Assembly (NCBI RefSeq): GCF_001677275.1
Contig: NZ_CP016177.1
Location: 1,798,001 to 1,862,000 of the forward strand
Source: Vibrio breoganii
GTDB taxonomy: Bacteria; Pseudomonadota; Gammaproteobacteria; Enterobacterales; Vibrionaceae
Length of the DNA: 64,000 bases
Reading direction: 5' to 3'
In this document: one piece after another, positions 51,492-61,990 of the stretch
How the letters are laid out: every line of letters starts with the position of its first letter
Position numbering within the stretch: position 1 is the first letter of the stretch
Notes under the pieces: generated by a model
Seen by the model: only the letters and a program-made list of their open reading frames with translations
Told to the model about the DNA's origin: nothing
The model's database searches: none
Position numbers and translations under genes: made by a program

Positions 51492-51526
51492 ACAAAAAGG
51501 CCCCGAACATTTCTATTCAAGGCCTT
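51492..51526 (-). terminator. Terminator after aroC
   Basis: On the minus strand AAGGCC and GGCCTT close a hairpin with a 17-18-nt loop, followed by TTTTTG. It lies about 25 bp beyond the aroC stop. Confidence 0.65.
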
Positions 51527-51549
51527 GAAAGTACTCATCACCGTTAACT

Positions 51550-52635
51550 TTAAATCTTCGGCGTCTCTGTAGAAACACCAAAGTTTTGCCCACGATGACG
51601 AAGCAAATGATCAAGCACCACAATCGCCAGCATAGCCTCAGCAATCGGCACTGCGCGAATGCCCACACATGGGTCGTGACGACCCTTAGTGATTAACTGC
51701 GTCGCTTCACCCTGACGGTTGATAGTATTACCCGGCACGGTAATGCTCGATGTCGGCTTAAGTGCAATGTTGGCAACAATGTCTTGGCCAGTTGAGATAC
51801 CACCTAAGATGCCACCAGCATGGTTTGATGCAAAGCCATCCGGTGTTAGCTCATCGCGATGCTCGCTGCCTTTCTGTGCAGCCACTTCAAAACCATCACC
51901 AATTTCAACGCCCTTAACAGCATTGATACTCATAAGTGCATGGGCAATATCGGCATCTAGGCGGTCAAAGATAGGCTCGCCCAAACCAACAGGTACGCTC
52001 TTTGCGACTACCTGAAGTTTTGCGCCTACAGAATCGCCGTCTTTTTTCAGTTCGCGAATCAGTTGATCAAATTTTTCAACCGCTGCTGCATCTGGAGAAA
52101 AGAACGGGTTGTTTTCAATCTCATCAAAATCGACATTCTCAATCTTTACGTCACCCATTTGAGTGAGGTAAGCCTTGATTTCAACACCAAACTCTTGCGC
52201 TAGGTACTTTTTCGCTACCGCACCTGCGGCTACACGCATGGCTGTTTCACGAGCAGAAGAGCGACCACCACCACGATAATCACGCACACCATACTTTTGA
52301 TGGTAAGTGTAATCAGCATGACCTGGGCGGAATTTGTCTTTGATCTCAGAATAATCTTTTGAGCGTTGATCGGTATTTTCGATCAACAGACCAATTGAAG
52401 TGCCTGTCGTTTGCCCTTCGAACACACCAGAGAGGATCTTCACCTCATCCGGTTCGCGACGAGCGGTAGTATAACGAGAGGTACCCGGACGGCGACGGTC
52501 TAGGTCTTTTTGAAGGTCTGCCTCTTCTAAGGCTAAACCAGGAGGGCATCCATCGATGATACAACCCAAAGCGATACCATGGCTTTCGCCAAATGTGGTT
52601 ACGCGAAAATGCTGGCCAATGCTGTTTCCTGCCAT
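51550..52635 (-). CDS. aroC: Chorismate synthase
   Basis: The last shikimate-pathway step: EPSP to chorismate, using reduced FMN. 361 residues with the three family signatures: [16 protein letters not shown] near 16-31, [20 protein letters not shown] near 120-139 and the C-terminal [17 protein letters not shown]. It follows prmB on the same strand after 134 bp that include the prmB terminator. Confidence 0.97.
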   Translation of the reverse strand: MAGNSIGQHFRVTTFGESHGIALGCIIDGCPPGLALEEADLQKDLDRRRPGTSRYTTARREPDEVKILSGVFEGQTTGTSIGLLIENTDQRSKDYSEIKDKFRPGHADYTYHQKYGVRDYRGGGRSSARETAMRVAAGAVAKKYLAQEFGVEIKAYLTQMGDVKIENVDFDEIENNPFFSPDAAAVEKFDQLIRELKKDGDSVGAKLQVVAKSVPVGLGEPIFDRLDADIAHALMSINAVKGVEIGDGFEVAAQKGSEHRDELTPDGFASNHAGGILGGISTGQDIVANIALKPTSSITVPGNTINRQGEATQLITKGRHDPCVGIRAVPIAEAMLAIVVLDHLLRHRGQNFGVSTETPKI

Positions 52636-52724
52636 TACTTCCTCATTGTAAGTCTGTTTTGTGCGAGCTAATGTCTTTCATACTCGCCTTATCACACTCT
52701 ATTGTAAAGATCTTTGACAACAAA

Positions 52725-52749
52725 AAACGGCACCTCCATGGGTGCCGTT
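52725..52749 (-). terminator. Terminator after prmB
   Basis: On the minus strand AACGGCACC and GGTGCCGTT pair (9 bp, short loop), followed by TTTTTTG. Confidence 0.88.
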
Positions 52750-52769
52750 ATTCAATTTAGTTCTTAAAA

Positions 52770-53702
52770 CTAGTCGATATACAGAGCAAATTCGTCTGCA
52801 CAGTCAACGAGCTGCTCGCGAGTTAACATGAATACGCCATGACCACCGTTCGCAAATTCAATCCAAGTGAATGGAATTTGTGGGTACTGTTCTATCATGT
52901 GAACCATTGAATTGCCCACTTCACAAATCAGGATGCCATTTTCTGATAAGTAATTAGGGGCATTAGCAAGGATACGGCGCACTAACTTAAGGCCATCAGT
53001 ACCCGCCGCTAAGCCTAACTCAGGCTCATGCTTAAATTCCTCTGGCAGACTGTTCATGTCTTCTTCATCCACGTACGGTGGATTAGTCACAATCAGGTCG
53101 TATTTCTCTTTAACCAAATCGCGGAACAAGTCTGAACGAATCGGCGTCACTTGAAGCTCTAGGCCGTGGTCTTGAATATTTTGCTCTGCCACTTCTAGCG
53201 CATCAGAAGAAATATCAATCGCGTCAACTTCAGCATCAGGGAAGGCATGCGCACACGCGATAGCAATACAACCGCTACCCGTACACATATCCATGATACG
53301 AGTTGGCTGGTCGACCAACCATGGCTGGAAATGACTTTCGATCAACTCACCAATTGGCGAGCGTGGCACTAGTACTCTTTCATCAACAAAGAATTCCATA
53401 CCGCAGAACCATGCCTTGTTAGTCAGGTAAGCGGTTGGAGTGCGTTCGTTAATACGCTGAATGACTCGCTCTACGACACGTAAGCGTTCACTACTAGTCA
53501 GGCGCGAGTTTAAGACATGCGAAGGCACATCTAGGGGTAGATAGAGTGAAGGCAGGATTAATTGTACAGCTTCATCCCACGCATTATCTGTGCCGTGACC
53601 ATAAAATAGTCCCGCCGCGTTGAATCGACTAACTGTCCAACGAATCATGTCTTGCAGTGTGTGAAGTTCCGACACTGCTTCATCTACAAAAATCTTATCC
53701 AA
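52770..53702 (-). CDS. prmB: Ribosomal protein L3 N5-glutamine methyltransferase
   Basis: Methylates a Gln of ribosomal protein L3. SAM motif [14 protein letters not shown] and the catalytic [11 protein letters not shown] are present. The start is a TTG at 53702: it has GGAG 6 nt upstream, gives [13 protein letters not shown] as the first residues and makes 310 residues, the E. coli PrmB length. A longer frame from a TTG at 53714 lacks a ribosome site. It is divergent from smrB across 61 bp, as in E. coli. Confidence 0.93.
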   Translation of the reverse strand: MDKIFVDEAVSELHTLQDMIRWTVSRFNAAGLFYGHGTDNAWDEAVQLILPSLYLPLDVPSHVLNSRLTSSERLRVVERVIQRINERTPTAYLTNKAWFCGMEFFVDERVLVPRSPIGELIESHFQPWLVDQPTRIMDMCTGSGCIAIACAHAFPDAEVDAIDISSDALEVAEQNIQDHGLELQVTPIRSDLFRDLVKEKYDLIVTNPPYVDEEDMNSLPEEFKHEPELGLAAGTDGLKLVRRILANAPNYLSENGILICEVGNSMVHMIEQYPQIPFTWIEFANGGHGVFMLTREQLVDCADEFALYID

Positions 53703-53763
53703 AATTTTCTCCAAAAAGCGCTACAATACTGCCCAATCAAAGATAGATCAGAAAACTAATCCC

Positions 53764-54294
53764 ATGAACAAATCCGATAAGCCAAGTGATGATGACTTTG
53801 CTTTGTTTAAAGAAGCAGTACAGGGCGTTAAAAAGTTGCAACAGGATACCATAATCCAACCGCCAAAAAGAGAGACAAAGCAAAAACAACAGCAAAGGTT
53901 CAGTAGAGAAGCCAAAGACAACGAATTTTTCTTCTCTGATGAGTTCGAACCTATGCTCAGTGACGACGGCCCTACCCGTTATGCGCGAAGCGATGTGTCT
54001 AAATACGAAGTGAAGCGATTGCGACGCGGCGTTTACGTACCCGATGTTTATTTAGACATGCATGGCATGACTCAACAAGAAGCGAAGCGTGAACTTGGCG
54101 CAATGATTGCGCACTGCATCAAAGAAAACGTGCACTGTGCCAGCGTGATGCATGGCATTGGTAAGCATATTCTCAAACAGAAGGTTCCATTGTGGCTGGC
54201 GCAGCACCCTGATGTCATGGCTTATCACCAAGCCCCTCTCGAGTTTGGCGGCGCGGGTGCCCTGTTGGTATTGCTCTCTATTCCGGAAAAATAA
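53764..54294 (+). CDS. smrB: Endonuclease SmrB
   Basis: In E. coli SmrB cleaves mRNA between collided ribosomes. 176 residues: a charged, Lys/Gln-rich N-terminal half (about 1-90) and a C-terminal Smr domain with YLDMHGMTQQEAKREL at about 97-112 and MHGIGKHILK near 129-138. Divergent from prmB. Confidence 0.92.
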   Translation: MNKSDKPSDDDFALFKEAVQGVKKLQQDTIIQPPKRETKQKQQQRFSREAKDNEFFFSDEFEPMLSDDGPTRYARSDVSKYEVKRLRRGVYVPDVYLDMHGMTQQEAKRELGAMIAHCIKENVHCASVMHGIGKHILKQKVPLWLAQHPDVMAYHQAPLEFGGAGALLVLLSIPEK

Positions 54295-54380
54295 TGATCC
54301 TTTGCTCCCTCGTTGCGTAATCAATGTTGCATGTATCCAAAGCATTTGGATATTCAACAAGACAACACGAGGGATACGTT

Positions 54381-54878
54381 ATGTTCACACAACTCGCAAC
54401 AAAAGCAGTTTGGTTGGTCGGTTTACTGGCGCTAAGTTTTAATATCTATGCTGGCCATCACGGCATGAAAAAAGACATTGTTGATGTGGCGGCAAGCAAT
54501 GACGATTTTTCAACGCTAGTCGCGGCGGTTCAGGCAGCAGGACTGGTTGATACGCTGAAAGGCGAAGGCCCATTCACGGTATTCGCACCCACCAACGAAG
54601 CGTTTGCCAAATTGCCCGACGGCACAGTGGAAATGCTACTAAAACCAGAAAACAAAGATAAGTTGGTGGCAATCTTGACCTATCACGTGGTGGCAGGAAA
54701 GGTAATGGCAGCCGATGTTGTGAAACTGAGTGAAGCACAAACAGTGCAAGGTGGCACGGTGATGATTAAAGTGATGGACGGCACCGTAATGGTAGACAAT
54801 GCCACGGTAACCGCGACCGACATCAAGGCATCAAACGGCGTTATTCACGTGATCGATACTGTGATTATGCCTAAATAA
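54381..54878 (+). CDS. Exported fasciclin (FAS1) domain protein
   Basis: A 165-residue secreted or periplasmic protein: signal peptide at 1-24 ending NIYA, then one FAS1 domain with [15 protein letters not shown] (about 67-81), [10 protein letters not shown] and the closing [16 protein letters not shown]1 domains usually mediate adhesion; the role in bacteria is mostly unknown. The frame is open 19 codons earlier, but GAGGG lies 8 nt before the ATG at 54381 and only this start gives a proper signal peptide. A 7-bp palindrome precedes the gene. Confidence 0.88.
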   Translation: MFTQLATKAVWLVGLLALSFNIYAGHHGMKKDIVDVAASNDDFSTLVAAVQAAGLVDTLKGEGPFTVFAPTNEAFAKLPDGTVEMLLKPENKDKLVAILTYHVVAGKVMAADVVKLSEAQTVQGGTVMIKVMDGTVMVDNATVTATDIKASNGVIHVIDTVIMPK

Positions 54879-54892
54879 GTAACCACACTATT

Positions 54893-54922
54893 AAAAACGG
54901 CGACCTGAGGTCGCCGTTTTTG
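54893..54922. terminator. Bidirectional terminator, fasciclin gene / sixA
   Basis: AAAAACGGCGACC pairs perfectly with GGTCGCCGTTTTT over a TGA loop (13 bp). Confidence 0.92.
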
Positions 54923-54944
54923 TGTGTGAATTTTTATAGGCAAA

Positions 54945-55409
54945 TTAAGGTGCAATATGCCACATCAACTCGCCATTACTGCTCTCAAGATCAAAGTCTA
55001 TGGCAGCAAAGCCCGAGGTTGGAAACATAGGCGCGCTCATATCATTAACAAACTCAGCGGTTAGATAGCCCACCAAAGGCAAGTGCGAGACAAGAAGAAT
55101 GGACTTCGGCTGCTGTGTGTCTGCGATTGCACACACATATTGATAGACGTCATCGGACTGGCCATAGGGCGTAATATCCGCACACTCCTCAACCTTTGTC
55201 GCCGAGAACTGCTCTTTAATCACATCCCACGTCTGCTGAGCTCGGATGTAAGGACTGACTAACACGAGATCAAAATGGGACACACCCTGCCCTACCACAG
55301 CTTTAGCGACCTCTAATGATTGCTGTTCTCCACGCTGAGTCAGAGTACGTTCTGCATCGCTTATTGCAAAGCTTCCCGCCTCTCCATGGCGCATGATAAA
55401 TACGTTCAT
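54945..55409 (-). CDS. sixA: Phosphohistidine phosphatase SixA
   Basis: Removes phosphate from phosphohistidine; in E. coli it acts on NPr of the nitrogen PTS. 154 residues of the histidine-phosphatase fold. The RHG motif is IMRHGEAGSF with H8 nucleophile, and the second His is in LLVSHLPLVGYL. Small size without other domains is typical of SixA. It is divergent from the M16 peptidase gene by 204 bp. Confidence 0.93.
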   Translation of the reverse strand: MNVFIMRHGEAGSFAISDAERTLTQRGEQQSLEVAKAVVGQGVSHFDLVLVSPYIRAQQTWDVIKEQFSATKVEECADITPYGQSDDVYQYVCAIADTQQPKSILLVSHLPLVGYLTAEFVNDMSAPMFPTSGFAAIDFDLESSNGELMWHIAP

Positions 55410-55613
55410 TTCTATCCTAAACTTGTGACTGCCTCATGAAAGAGTACACCATAACCAGTAGGGTTATCTCTGATTGAGCTAGCATTTCAATAAAAATTTA
55501 CTTTTTAGGTTTGCTAGACGTCATTGCTCCGCCATACTTGATATACAAAACAATAGTTTACCTCGATAGAGATTAACATCTCTGGACGTGAGTAACTCAA
55601 AGGAGAGCGTTAA

Positions 55614-58391
55614 GTGCATCAAAGCCCGAATGATAAAAACAGCTATCGTCCCTTAACCCTAAGCAATCAACTTAAGGTTATCTTGGTTCAGGCTCCCGAA
55701 GCACTCCGTTCATCTGCCTCACTTGCCGTAAGAGTCGGCCACTTTGATGACCCTGCTGACCGTGAAGGGCTGGCGCATTACCTTGAACACATGCTCTTTC
55801 TTGGCACTAAGGCTTACCCTAAAGTCGGTGAGTTCCAAACGTTTATAAGCCAACATGGGGGCAGTAATAATGCCTGGACCGGTACTGAGCACACCTGCTT
55901 CTTCTTCGATGTTTCTCCTGACTTCTTTGAGCCTGCTCTATCCAGATTCAGCCAGTTTTTTATTTCTCCGCTATTCAACCAAGAAGCCTTGGACAAAGAA
56001 AGACAAGCGGTGAACTCTGAGTACCAGATGAAGATCCATGATGATTCTCGTCGCTTTTATCAAGTACAAAAAGAACTGGTGAACCCTGCTCATCCGTTTT
56101 CCAAATTCTCTGTGGGCAACGAAGAAACGCTAAATGACAGAGAAAGTGGTTCAATCAGAGACGAAATCATTCGCTTTCACGATGAAAAATACTCAGCCGA
56201 TCTTATGACCGCAGTACTGGTTGGCCCTCAATCTTTAGATGAACTGGAAGAACTAGCCACTGGCTTATTTTCTGATATCCCCAATAAAGACTTTAATGGT
56301 AAAGCCCTCACCACCCCATTGCTCACCGAGCAAGAGCAGCAACTGTATATCCAGATAGAACCGGAAAAAGAAGTGCGAAAGCTAAGCCTCTCCTTCTCTT
56401 TCCCCAATATGGACAAGCATTACGCCACCAAGCCTCTGTCTTATTTTGCCCATCTCATTGGTTATGAAGGGCCGGGAAGCTTGACCTTAGCTCTTAAAAA
56501 TAAACATTGGGTGACCTCTTTAGCTGCCGGTGGCGGTATCAGTGGTGGCAACTTCCGAGAATTCACTATCGGCTGTCTGCTCACACCCGAAGGGCTTGAT
56601 CATATTGATGACATCATTGAGATGATCTTTTCCTACATGAAACTGGTGTTTGAAGAGGGTATTGAAGATTGGCGTTATCATGAGAAGCAAGCGGTTTTAG
56701 AATCGGCATTTCGCTTCCAAGAATCGGTGAAACCCATGGATCTGGCCAGTTATCTGGTTATGAATCTACAACACTACCCCATTGAAGAGGTGCTGTACGG
56801 CGACTATCGCATGAGCGATTTCGACCGTTCACTAATCGAAAGCTTTGTCCCGTATTTTTGCGTAGAAAACCTCCGCGTTTGGGTGACCGCCAAAGGGCTT
56901 GAGTATGACAAAGAAGCGGATTGGTACTTTACCCCTTACTCATCTAAGAAATTAAGTTCCGAGCAAGTTCATCGCTGGAACAATCCACATGCTAATGATG
57001 AGTTTGCACTTCCGAGTAAAAATCCGTTTATTTGCTACGACTTAGACCCAAAACCACTCGAAGAACGCAAAAAGCTACCGACGCTCATTGAAGAGTTGCC
57101 TGGTTTAAGGCTTTGGCACCTTCAAGAGCCGGACTTTCGCGTACCCAAAGGATCACTGTACATCGCCATTGACAGTCCATGCTCTGTTAAAGACCCGCAA
57201 AGCATAGTGAAGCTGCGCCTGTGTGTTGAGCTGTTCATGGAGGCTTTGTCTCGCCAGTCTTATCAGGCTGAGATTGCAGGCATGAGCTACAACATTTATG
57301 CCCATCAGGGGGGCTTAACCCTGACTATCTCTGGCTTTAGTGAAAAACAGCCTCAGCTATTGAAGATGATCTTGGAAAAGTTTGCCACTCGAAATTTTGA
57401 GCAGCAACGCTTTGACACCATTAAAGCTCAGATCCTTCGAAAATGGCGAAATGCCAGCAAAGATAGACCACTTTCACAGCTGTTCAATCAATTATCGGGG
57501 ATCTTACAACCCAACAATCCACCCGCGGCTATACTTGCTGATGCCCTTGAAGAAGTGACCATTGATCAACTTCCAGAATTTGTCTCTATGCTATTGGGCA
57601 AACTCTACGTAGAGATGTTTGTGTTCGGCGATTGGACTCAACAAGCGGCCCATCAAATCTCTGATGAGTTGAAGAATGCATTACGTGTAGAAAATCAGGT
57701 ATACAAAGAGTCACTGCGCCCTCTAGTGAAGCTGGGCAATCAAGGGACTTTCCAGCGAGAGGTTAAATGTAATCAAGACGACTCTGCTGTGGCTATATAT
57801 CACCAAGGTAAAGACTCTAGCCCGACGTCAATTGCCACCTTTACTCTAGCCAATCATCTAATGTCGTCGGCATTTTTCAATGAAATCCGCACCAAGCAGC
57901 AACTGGGTTACATGGTGGGAACAGGAAACATGCCACTAAACCGCATTCCAGGCATTGTCCTCTACGTTCAGTCACCCGTTGCCGCTCCTATAGACCTTGT
58001 CGCTTCTATCGATGAATTCTTGAATGCGTTTTATATGGTGCTGTTGGAGCTCACCGAAGCGCAATGGCAAAACAGTAAGCAAGGACTACTCAATCAAATA
58101 ATGGCGCCGGACAATAATCTACGAACTAAAGGTCAAAGACTGTGGGTCTCTATCGGCAATAAAGATAAAGACTTTAATAACAGAGAGATTGTGGTGGATA
58201 AGATTCGCGATCTCACTCGCGCAGATATGATTCGCTTTGTTGTTGAACAGCTCAAACCAAGAACGGCCAACCGCCTTGTCATGCACACGCAAGGAAACCA
58301 ACACCACGATGCCCCGCCATTGAAACTAGGTAAAGAAATAGGCTCTATTGAAGAGTTTCAGCTGATGCCTAAAGATGTGGAGCTTGGCTAG
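55614..58391 (+). CDS. Insulinase family zinc peptidase (pitrilysin-like, M16)
   Basis: A 925-residue M16 metallopeptidase with the inverted zinc motif HYLEHM (H55, E58, H59), GGSNNAWTGTEHTCF in the active domain and a second catalytically inactive half. TKQQLGYMVGTG near residue 761 is the M16 C-terminal YxQ-type substrate pocket. No signal peptide is evident, unlike periplasmic pitrilysin PtrA, so it is probably cytoplasmic. The start is GTG at 55614 with AGGAG 8 nt upstream. Confidence 0.9.
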   Translation: MHQSPNDKNSYRPLTLSNQLKVILVQAPEALRSSASLAVRVGHFDDPADREGLAHYLEHMLFLGTKAYPKVGEFQTFISQHGGSNNAWTGTEHTCFFFDVSPDFFEPALSRFSQFFISPLFNQEALDKERQAVNSEYQMKIHDDSRRFYQVQKELVNPAHPFSKFSVGNEETLNDRESGSIRDEIIRFHDEKYSADLMTAVLVGPQSLDELEELATGLFSDIPNKDFNGKALTTPLLTEQEQQLYIQIEPEKEVRKLSLSFSFPNMDKHYATKPLSYFAHLIGYEGPGSLTLALKNKHWVTSLAAGGGISGGNFREFTIGCLLTPEGLDHIDDIIEMIFSYMKLVFEEGIEDWRYHEKQAVLESAFRFQESVKPMDLASYLVMNLQHYPIEEVLYGDYRMSDFDRSLIESFVPYFCVENLRVWVTAKGLEYDKEADWYFTPYSSKKLSSEQVHRWNNPHANDEFALPSKNPFICYDLDPKPLEERKKLPTLIEELPGLRLWHLQEPDFRVPKGSLYIAIDSPCSVKDPQSIVKLRLCVELFMEALSRQSYQAEIAGMSYNIYAHQGGLTLTISGFSEKQPQLLKMILEKFATRNFEQQRFDTIKAQILRKWRNASKDRPLSQLFNQLSGILQPNNPPAAILADALEEVTIDQLPEFVSMLLGKLYVEMFVFGDWTQQAAHQISDELKNALRVENQVYKESLRPLVKLGNQGTFQREVKCNQDDSAVAIYHQGKDSSPTSIATFTLANHLMSSAFFNEIRTKQQLGYMVGTGNMPLNRIPGIVLYVQSPVAAPIDLVASIDEFLNAFYMVLLELTEAQWQNSKQGLLNQIMAPDNNLRTKGQRLWVSIGNKDKDFNNREIVVDKIRDLTRADMIRFVVEQLKPRTANRLVMHTQGNQHHDAPPLKLGKEIGSIEEFQLMPKDVELG

Positions 58392-58518
58392 GGTCTGTTG
58401 ACCTTAGCAACGAATTGAAATATGGACAGAAGCAGTATCAAAGCTAAGCGCATGTTTTGGCTTTGATACTCTTAATCTGTTACATTCGCGACATTCTTAA
58501 TCATCTTTGTTAGTAGCC

Positions 58519-59682
58519 ATGCCCCAGCAAGAAATGTTCGACAAAATAGTTGAATTTGGAAACACTCTGCATAAGAGTGGATGCCCACCCTATAAGGTAG
58601 AAAAATTCACTCAACATTATGCGAAACAACATAACGTTCAAGTTATGCTGCAGGCACTACCAACATCGATTAATTACCAGTTTCCCGAAGACAATAATAA
58701 AGTCATTATGAAACGCCTACCGCCCGCTTCTATCGACCTTAGCCTTCTTGCTCAAACCATACAACGTCTGCGAAGACCTAATGGCGCAACCAAACAAGAG
58801 CCTTTTCGCTACCCTATCTGGGCGGTTGCTCTGGCAAATATGTCCATTCCACCAGCCTATCTGATGCTCATCGGCAGTACGCTTGAGGCGATCATCTGCT
58901 CGCTCTTTCTCGGGTTTATGGTTTGGGGTTGTCAAATGGTGCTGCGTGGGCGTCGTACCATCGCGGTGGAATTTATAGCGGCGTTACTCACTGGTATCTG
59001 TGTCGCTGGATTGAGTAGCCAAGGGCTCCCCATTCCCGTGTATGCATTATGTATCGCCGCGATCGTGCTATTTGTGCCCGGCTTGTCCATTGCCAACTCG
59101 CTCGAATGTCTCGCCTTCAACGACCTTGTCTCGGGAACCAGTTTACTTGGGCAAAGTGCACTGACCTTAATAAAGCTCTTTATCGGTATCTTCATGGGCG
59201 TTCAGGTGGGCGAAGCAATATGGGGAATGAGTGACTCTCTGACTTATACCAATGATGTGCCAGTGTGGATGCATATCGCAGGCTTACCCATTATATCTAT
59301 TGCTATCGGCATCATATTCAATGCACAACCAAGAGACATGCTACTAGGGCTGCCTGTTGCTGTACTTGGTATGTGGGGACCGTATTATCTCGGTTTTGGC
59401 AGTGGTTGGATTGTAGGGACTTGGCTTACTACGGTCATTATTACCCTCTACGGCACATGGATTGCAAAAAAGATGAACCTGACCGGTTCCATCTATATTC
59501 TGCAAGGCATCATTATCCTAGTACCCGGTAGCCGAGTATTGGTCAGCGCCAGTGAGTCCGTGTTTGAGCAATCGATACTGCCGATCCCTAGCATTGGATT
59601 ATCAGCATTGTTCATGTTCTCTGCGATTATGGCGGGGCAAATTACGGCGTATTCTATTTATTCGCCGAAGATTGAGAGGTAG
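58519..59682 (+). CDS. Threonine/serine exporter ThrE family protein
   Basis: An inner-membrane protein with a cytoplasmic N-terminal domain (about 1-85) and ten or so membrane helices, combining the DUF1212-type ThrE half and the ThrE_2/DUF3815 half in one chain. FVPGLSIANSLECLAFNDLVSG near 185-206 is a typical ThrE segment, and LVPGSRVL repeats the pattern in the second half. Amino acid export is inferred from the family. The ATG at 58519 is preferred to a TTG 4 codons upstream. 387 residues. Confidence 0.85.
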   Translation: MPQQEMFDKIVEFGNTLHKSGCPPYKVEKFTQHYAKQHNVQVMLQALPTSINYQFPEDNNKVIMKRLPPASIDLSLLAQTIQRLRRPNGATKQEPFRYPIWAVALANMSIPPAYLMLIGSTLEAIICSLFLGFMVWGCQMVLRGRRTIAVEFIAALLTGICVAGLSSQGLPIPVYALCIAAIVLFVPGLSIANSLECLAFNDLVSGTSLLGQSALTLIKLFIGIFMGVQVGEAIWGMSDSLTYTNDVPVWMHIAGLPIISIAIGIIFNAQPRDMLLGLPVAVLGMWGPYYLGFGSGWIVGTWLTTVIITLYGTWIAKKMNLTGSIYILQGIIILVPGSRVLVSASESVFEQSILPIPSIGLSALFMFSAIMAGQITAYSIYSPKIER

Positions 59683-59701
59683 ATAGGTAGCAATGTGCAC
59701 C

Positions 59702-59738
59702 CTAAGACCCCGGATAAGCTTCGCTTTCCGGGGTGACG
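59702..59738. repeat. GTCAT/CTTAG hairpin repeat, CCCCGGA stem
   Basis: CCTAAGA, then CCCCGGA (59708-59714) paired with TCCGGGG (59727-59733), then TGACG. It faces the next copy at 59747. Confidence 0.65.
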
Positions 59739-59746
59739 CTTTTTCT

Positions 59747-59775
59747 CGTCATCCTGATGAAAATCAGGATCTTAG
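59747..59775. repeat. GTCAT/CTTAG hairpin repeat, CCTGAT stem
   Basis: CGTCAT (59747-59752), CCTGAT (59753-59758) paired with ATCAGG (59763-59768), ATCTTAG (59769-59775). Nearly the same as the copy at 4165, about 55 kb away. Confidence 0.7.
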
Positions 59776-59800
59776 CACGCACAATAGTCAACTCTACCTA

Positions 59801-59837
59801 CAAAAAAAGGCGTAACCCTTAATAAGAGTTACGCCTA
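59801..59837 (-). terminator. Terminator of fadIJ
   Basis: AGGCGTAAC and GTTACGCCT pair perfectly (9 bp, 11-nt loop), followed on the minus strand by seven T residues. Confidence 0.88.
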
Positions 59838-59878
59838 TTCAATTCGCTTATTGTCTCACCCCAAAATGGGCTTACCTG

Positions 59879-61990
59879 TCAGCTATAAAATTTCTCGCCT
59901 GATTCCAATCTATCCAGCAATCCCTGACACGGTTTAAATCGCTCGCCGTATTTGAGCTCAAATTGGTTCATCTTCTCGATCAAGTTCTCCAAGCCGTAGG
60001 TATCAATAAATCGGAACGGGCCACCTGTAAATGGTGGGAAGCCAATACCAAAAATGGCGCCAATATCGCCGTCTCGTGCACTAGCTATAATCCCTTCATC
60101 AAGACAGCGTACCGCCTCATTGAGCAGTGGAATGGTGCAGCGAAGAGCAATGTCGTCTTCGGATAGACTGCGTGAAGGCGTCAATTTCAATAATCCATAC
60201 ACAGATTTATCGACCTTCTTGTCCTTGCCTTTGTATTGGTAGAACCCTTTGCCGACCTTTCTACCCTTGCGACCATCATTAAGCAGGGTATCGAACAGAT
60301 CTGGACCTTGGAATCGCTCACCTAGTTCTTTGACTAGGATGGGCATGATTTTGGCTCCAATATCTACGCCCACTTCATCTAACAAAGTAATAGGTCCTAC
60401 AGGGAAGCCAAAGTTGAGCAAGGCATTATCAATATGCTCTATTTCTTGCTCTGCCATTAATACTTGCGCTGCCTCGTTCATATAAGGTGCAAGAATACGG
60501 TTCACATAGAATCCGGCGGTATCTTTGACCACAATCGGCGTTTTGCCTTGCTTACGAGCTAGGGCTACCACAGTGGCCACAGTTTCATCTGAGGTCGTTG
60601 CATGGGGTATCACCTCAACCAAAGGCATCTTCTCTGCTGGGCTAAAGTAATGCAGGCCTACGATATTTTCTGGCCTATGAGCACCTTCGGCTATCTGATG
60701 AATAGGCAAAGATGAGGTGTTAGACGCAAAGATAGTGTTATCTGAACACTCACTCTCAATCTCTTTCACCATGCTTTGTTTTAACGCAAGGTCTTCAAAT
60801 ACGGCTTCGATAACCACCTGAGCTTTATTAAACCCTAGGTAGTTCGTTCCGCCGCGAAGCTGAGACATTTTAGATTGCAGCTGTGCTTTAGAAAGAATGC
60901 GACGCTTGCGCTGCTTGTTTAAAAGCTTGTAGTTGTACCCAAGCGCATTAAGCACGCCATCTTGAGACACATCTTTAAGGTTTACGGGTAGCTTGGCTTT
61001 CGCCAGTGAAACATGCGCAATCCCCGCTCCCATCAGGCCGCCTCCAAGGACACCCACATGCTTAACCTTTGCAGGCGTAGCATTGCCAAAGTGCTCTTTC
61101 TTCATTTCTGTCGTAGCAAAAAACAAAGAACGCAGCGCTTTAGATTCAGAGGTCATCACTAGCTTGCCAAATTCAAGCGCTTCTTTTTCAAGCCCCTTAG
61201 CAAAGCCTTTTTCTAAGCCAAACTGCATCACTTCAAGGATCTTGTCAGCAGCGGGATAGTTTCCACGCGTCTTTTGCTTGGTTTTCTTTGCAGCTTGATC
61301 AAAAATCACTTTGCGACTCAAGCCAATGCTGGAGATGAGTTTCTCTTTGGCGGGCGCTTTGCGTTTGGGTTTAGATTTAGCGGCGTAGGTCTTCGCGACA
61401 TCCATCAAGATACTCTGAGGAACGCTGGCATCTACAAGGCCCAATTTCTTTGCCTTCTTCGCTCTCACTTGTTTGCCAGTAAGGATCAAGTCAAGAGAGG
61501 CCATAAGACCAATCAAACGAGGCAAACGCTGAGTGCCCCCTGAACCAGGTAACAAACCCAGTTGAACCTCGGGCAAACCTAAGCGAGTAATATCATCATC
61601 ACTGCACACTCTATAATCACACGCTAATGCTAGCTCTAGTCCACCGCCAAGGCACGGGCCATGAATGGCTGAGACCACAGAGAAGGGAAACTCACCCAAT
61701 CTTGCAAACATCTTCTGACCCGTCGTTGCAAGCTCTGTTGCTTGCTCTGCGGTGCTACAGGCATCGAGCATACGCACATCGGCGCCAGCCACAAAGTTAT
61801 CGGGTTTAAGGGAGTGAACAATCAGGCCTTTGATCTCTGATTTCTTCGCTTCAAGCTGCTCCAAGATGTCGTTCATCTCGTCAGCGAATGCCGCTTGTAG
61901 GGTGTTCATCTTCTCACCCTGCACGTCAATGGATAGCCAAGCTAGTTGCTCTGAATCTATGGTTAGATTAAATGTTTTAGTCTCGCTCAT
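59879..61990 (-). CDS. fadJ: Fatty acid oxidation complex alpha subunit FadJ
   Basis: A multifunctional enoyl-CoA hydratase / 3-hydroxyacyl-CoA dehydrogenase. The N-terminal crotonase domain has [20 protein letters not shown] and [12 protein letters not shown]; the dehydrogenase starts at [14 protein letters not shown] (about 329-342), with NTSSLPI and [14 protein letters not shown] further on. The frame opens 16 codons earlier, but the ATG at 61990 follows GGAGG and overlaps the fadI stop by one base (TAATG), giving 703 residues. It pairs with fadI rather than fadA, which marks it as FadJ. Confidence 0.95.
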   Translation of the reverse strand: MSETKTFNLTIDSEQLAWLSIDVQGEKMNTLQAAFADEMNDILEQLEAKKSEIKGLIVHSLKPDNFVAGADVRMLDACSTAEQATELATTGQKMFARLGEFPFSVVSAIHGPCLGGGLELALACDYRVCSDDDITRLGLPEVQLGLLPGSGGTQRLPRLIGLMASLDLILTGKQVRAKKAKKLGLVDASVPQSILMDVAKTYAAKSKPKRKAPAKEKLISSIGLSRKVIFDQAAKKTKQKTRGNYPAADKILEVMQFGLEKGFAKGLEKEALEFGKLVMTSESKALRSLFFATTEMKKEHFGNATPAKVKHVGVLGGGLMGAGIAHVSLAKAKLPVNLKDVSQDGVLNALGYNYKLLNKQRKRRILSKAQLQSKMSQLRGGTNYLGFNKAQVVIEAVFEDLALKQSMVKEIESECSDNTIFASNTSSLPIHQIAEGAHRPENIVGLHYFSPAEKMPLVEVIPHATTSDETVATVVALARKQGKTPIVVKDTAGFYVNRILAPYMNEAAQVLMAEQEIEHIDNALLNFGFPVGPITLLDEVGVDIGAKIMPILVKELGERFQGPDLFDTLLNDGRKGRKVGKGFYQYKGKDKKVDKSVYGLLKLTPSRSLSEDDIALRCTIPLLNEAVRCLDEGIIASARDGDIGAIFGIGFPPFTGGPFRFIDTYGLENLIEKMNQFELKYGERFKPCQGLLDRLESGEKFYS

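Noticed and set aside
58390..58420. GGTC-TGTT-GACC after the M16 peptidase gene
   Set aside because: Spacing between half-sites is 4, not the single base needed for FadR, and it is downstream of the gene.
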